Origin: Ptiloglossa arizonensis | Lineage: Eukaryota; Arthropoda; Insecta; Hymenoptera; Colletidae | DNA length: 64,000 bases | Reading direction: 5' to 3' | NCBI RefSeq assembly: GCF_051014685.1 | Contig: NW_027478461.1 | Location: 124,001-188,000, forward strand | In this document: piece after piece, positions 62,763-64,000 of the stretch | Layout: each line of letters begins with the position of its first letter | How positions within the stretch are numbered: the stretch's first letter is position 1 | Made by a program: the position numbers and the translations under genes | Notes under the pieces: model-generated | The model's input: the letters and a program-made list of their open reading frames with translations, nothing else | What the model was told of the DNA's origin: nothing | The model's database searches: none

Positions 62763-64000
62763 TAAGGAATGGTTGAGAAACCATCACAATTTTCGCAAGT
62801 CTGATACTCGAAATCAATAACTACTATGGCCTAGGGGAAAAATACACATACTGTTGTAATCGGGCGAGTTTCTGCTTTCAGATGCAATAGGAAATTCTCG
62901 AGTTCGTCAATCCGTTCGCGAGATATGAGAGTTGGAAGTTAAGGAATGGTTGAGAAACCATCAAAATTTTCGCAAGTCTGATACTCGAACCCAATAACTA
63001 CAATGGTCTAGGGGAAAAATACACATACCGTTGTAATCGGGCGAGTTTCTGCTTTCAGATGCAATAGGAAATTCTCGAGTTCGTCAATCTGTTCGCGAGA
63101 TATGGAAGTGTGAAGTTAAGGAATGGTTGAGAAACCATCAAAATTTTCGCAAGTCTGATACTCGAAACCAATAACTGGAATGGCTTAGGGGAAAAGTACA
63201 CATACCGTTGTAATCGGGCGAGTTTCTGCTTTCAGATGCAATAGGAAATTCTCGAGTTCGTCAATCCGTTCGCGAGATATGGGAGTTTGAAGTTAAGGAA
63301 TGGTTGAGAAACCATCACAATTTTCGCAAGTCTGATACTCGAAACCAATAACTGGAATGCCCTAGGGGAAAAGTACACATACAGTTGTAATCGGGCGAGT
63401 TTCTGCTTTCAGATGCAATACGAAATTCTCGAGTTCGTCAATCCGTCCGCGAGATATGGAAGTGTGAGGTTAAGGAATGGTTGAGAAACCATCAAAATTT
63501 TCGCAAGTCTGATACTCGAAACCAATAACTGGAATGGCCTAGGGGAAAGTACACATATCATTGTAATCGGGCGTGTTTCTACTTTCAGATGCAACAGGAA
63601 TTTCTCGTGTTCGTCAATCCGTTCGCGAGATATGGGAGTTTGAAGTTAAGGAATGGTTGAGAAACCATCAAAATTTTCGCAAGTCTGATACTCGAAACCA
63701 ATAACTGGAATGGCCTAGAGGAAAAGTACACATACCGTTGTAATCGGGCGAGTTTCTGCTTTCAGATGCAATAGGAAATTCTCGAGTTCATCAATCCGTT
63801 CGCGAGATATGGGAGTTTGAAGTTAAGGAATGGTTGAGAAACCATCACAATTTTCGCAAATCTGATACTCGAAATCAATAACTACTATGGCCTAGGGGAA
63901 AAATACACATACTGTTGAAGTCGGGCGAGTTTCTTCTTTCAGATGCAATAGGAAATTCTCGAGTTCGTCAATCCGTTCGCGAGATATGAGAGTTGGAAGT
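62763..64000. repeat. Copy of 50730-51967, running off the window
   Basis: It matches the earlier block with scattered substitutions (for example CACATATCATTG here versus CACATATGATTG near 51530, and AATCCGTTCG versus AATTCGTTCG near 51231). Its right edge is beyond the window, so the true length is at least 1.24 kb. Confidence 0.85.
63906..64000 (+). repeat. Trailing partial monomer (95 bp), cut by the window end
   Basis: The last CACAT module starts here and the window stops after GAGAGTTGGAAGT, about halfway through a monomer of the TACTGTTGAAG / CTTCTTTCAG / GAGAGTTGG subtype. The 10 bases at 1-10 are the tail of another monomer. Both ends lie inside the array, so the array extends beyond the window on both sides. 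Confidence 0.95.

Larger units (their letters stand above)
1..64000. repeat. 177-bp satellite DNA array, about 361 monomers, head to tail
   Basis: The entire window is one tandem satellite. The module CACATACCGTTG (and variants) lies at 11, 188, 365, 542 and so on to 63906, a step of 177 bp; 361 steps predict 63908, and the 2-bp shortfall is explained by small indels that I located. All monomers have the same orientation. I found no break, inverted segment, transposon or unique DNA. Adjacent monomers differ at many diagnostic positions, whereas blocks several kilobases apart can be almost identical, the usual sign of higher-order amplification. Monomer length, lack of coding capacity and array purity match centromeric or pericentromeric satellites of plants and animals (family knowledge). 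The host and the chromosomal position are inference. I do not recognise the monomer as a published family. A subtelomeric or knob satellite is the main alternative. Confidence 0.97.
49219..64000. repeat. Domain 2B: mixed domain with the XhoI-minus CGTGTTTC variant
   Basis: About 83 monomers. The domain 2A types continue, joined by three further sets: a variant with GGGCGTGTTTCTAC, CAACAGGAATTT and CTCGTGTTCG; a GAGATGTGGGAG variant; and a CCGTCCGCGAG variant (cores at 49641, 50526, 51411, 52649, 58134, 59373 and 63444, first seen at 48579). Blocks of about 1 kb are copied from domain 2A (44.2-45.2 kb at 55.3-56.3 kb; 48.4-49.6 kb at 59.2-60.4 kb). The left limit is the first XhoI-minus monomer. 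There is no sequence other than satellite. Confidence 0.75.

Noticed and set aside
1..64000. CRISPR array
   Set aside because: Repeats are contiguous 177-bp units with no short direct repeat alternating with unique spacers, and there are no cas genes.
1..64000. Ribosomal intergenic spacer, telomere repeat, tRNA or other RNA gene array
   Set aside because: No rRNA or tRNA signature, no telomere motif runs and no promoter-like unique segment appear in any monomer.
1..64000. Assignment to a named satellite family (Arabidopsis CEN180, cucumber type III 177 bp, others)
   Set aside because: Only the length class agrees. I cannot align the monomer to those families from memory with confidence, so no name or species is given. 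A database search with one monomer would settle it.

Overview
The whole 64 kb window is one uninterrupted tandem array of a satellite with a 177-bp monomer. I see no gene, RNA gene, transposon, CRISPR array or other unique sequence. The module CACAT(A/T)CNNTTG starts at position 11 and recurs every 177 bp to position 63906, which makes 361 complete monomers plus a 10-bp leading and a 95-bp trailing fragment. A monomer consensus built by eye has about 41% G+C and 10 CpG sites, and carries one site each for XhoI (CTCGAG), NruI (TCGCGA) and AvrII (CCTAGG). The size (one nucleosome repeat), the head-to-tail order and the layered higher-order repeats are typical of a eukaryotic centromeric or pericentromeric satellite. 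Plant satellites of this size are common (Arabidopsis about 178 bp, cucumber type III 177 bp). I do not recognise the monomer as any named family and cannot name the species.

Layout. Domain 1 (1 to about 35026) is a patchwork of many monomer subtypes, differing at CAACAGGAATTT/CAATAGGAAATT, GACTTTCTAC/GAGTTTCTGC, ATGGTTGAG/ATACATGAG/ATGCTTGAG and CGCTGG/CGCAAG. It contains large, very similar duplicated blocks. The clearest is 17940-21878 repeated at 26080-30018, where I counted 5 substitutions in 3.94 kb. A third copy at 14422-17988 lacks five monomers. Domain 2A (about 35027-49218) is more uniform and built from a few subtypes (GAGAGTTGG, GAAGTGTGAAG, CACAATTTTCG, TACTGTTG). It has regular higher-order repeats: a 5-monomer unit (885 bp) repeated about three times, a 3-monomer unit (531 bp) and a 14-monomer unit (2478 bp) in two tandem copies. 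Domain 2B (49219-64000) mixes these with a distinct variant that has lost the XhoI site (CTCGTG). The subtypes of domain 2 occur in domain 1 only inside one small block and its copies, so a block of that kind may have been the source of the domain 2 expansion.

How it works together. Nothing is encoded. The short open frames persist only because 177 is divisible by 3. Possible function lies in DNA structure and protein binding. Each monomer has a motif resembling the mammalian CENP-B box (7 of 9 essential bases, 8 of 9 in three monomers). Most domain 2 monomers also have a perfect 6-bp inverted repeat around a GAGA loop. Rearrangements keep monomer register: every long-range offset measured is a multiple of 177 bp once 16 small indels are counted, as expected for unequal exchange or recombination-dependent replication between homologous monomers.
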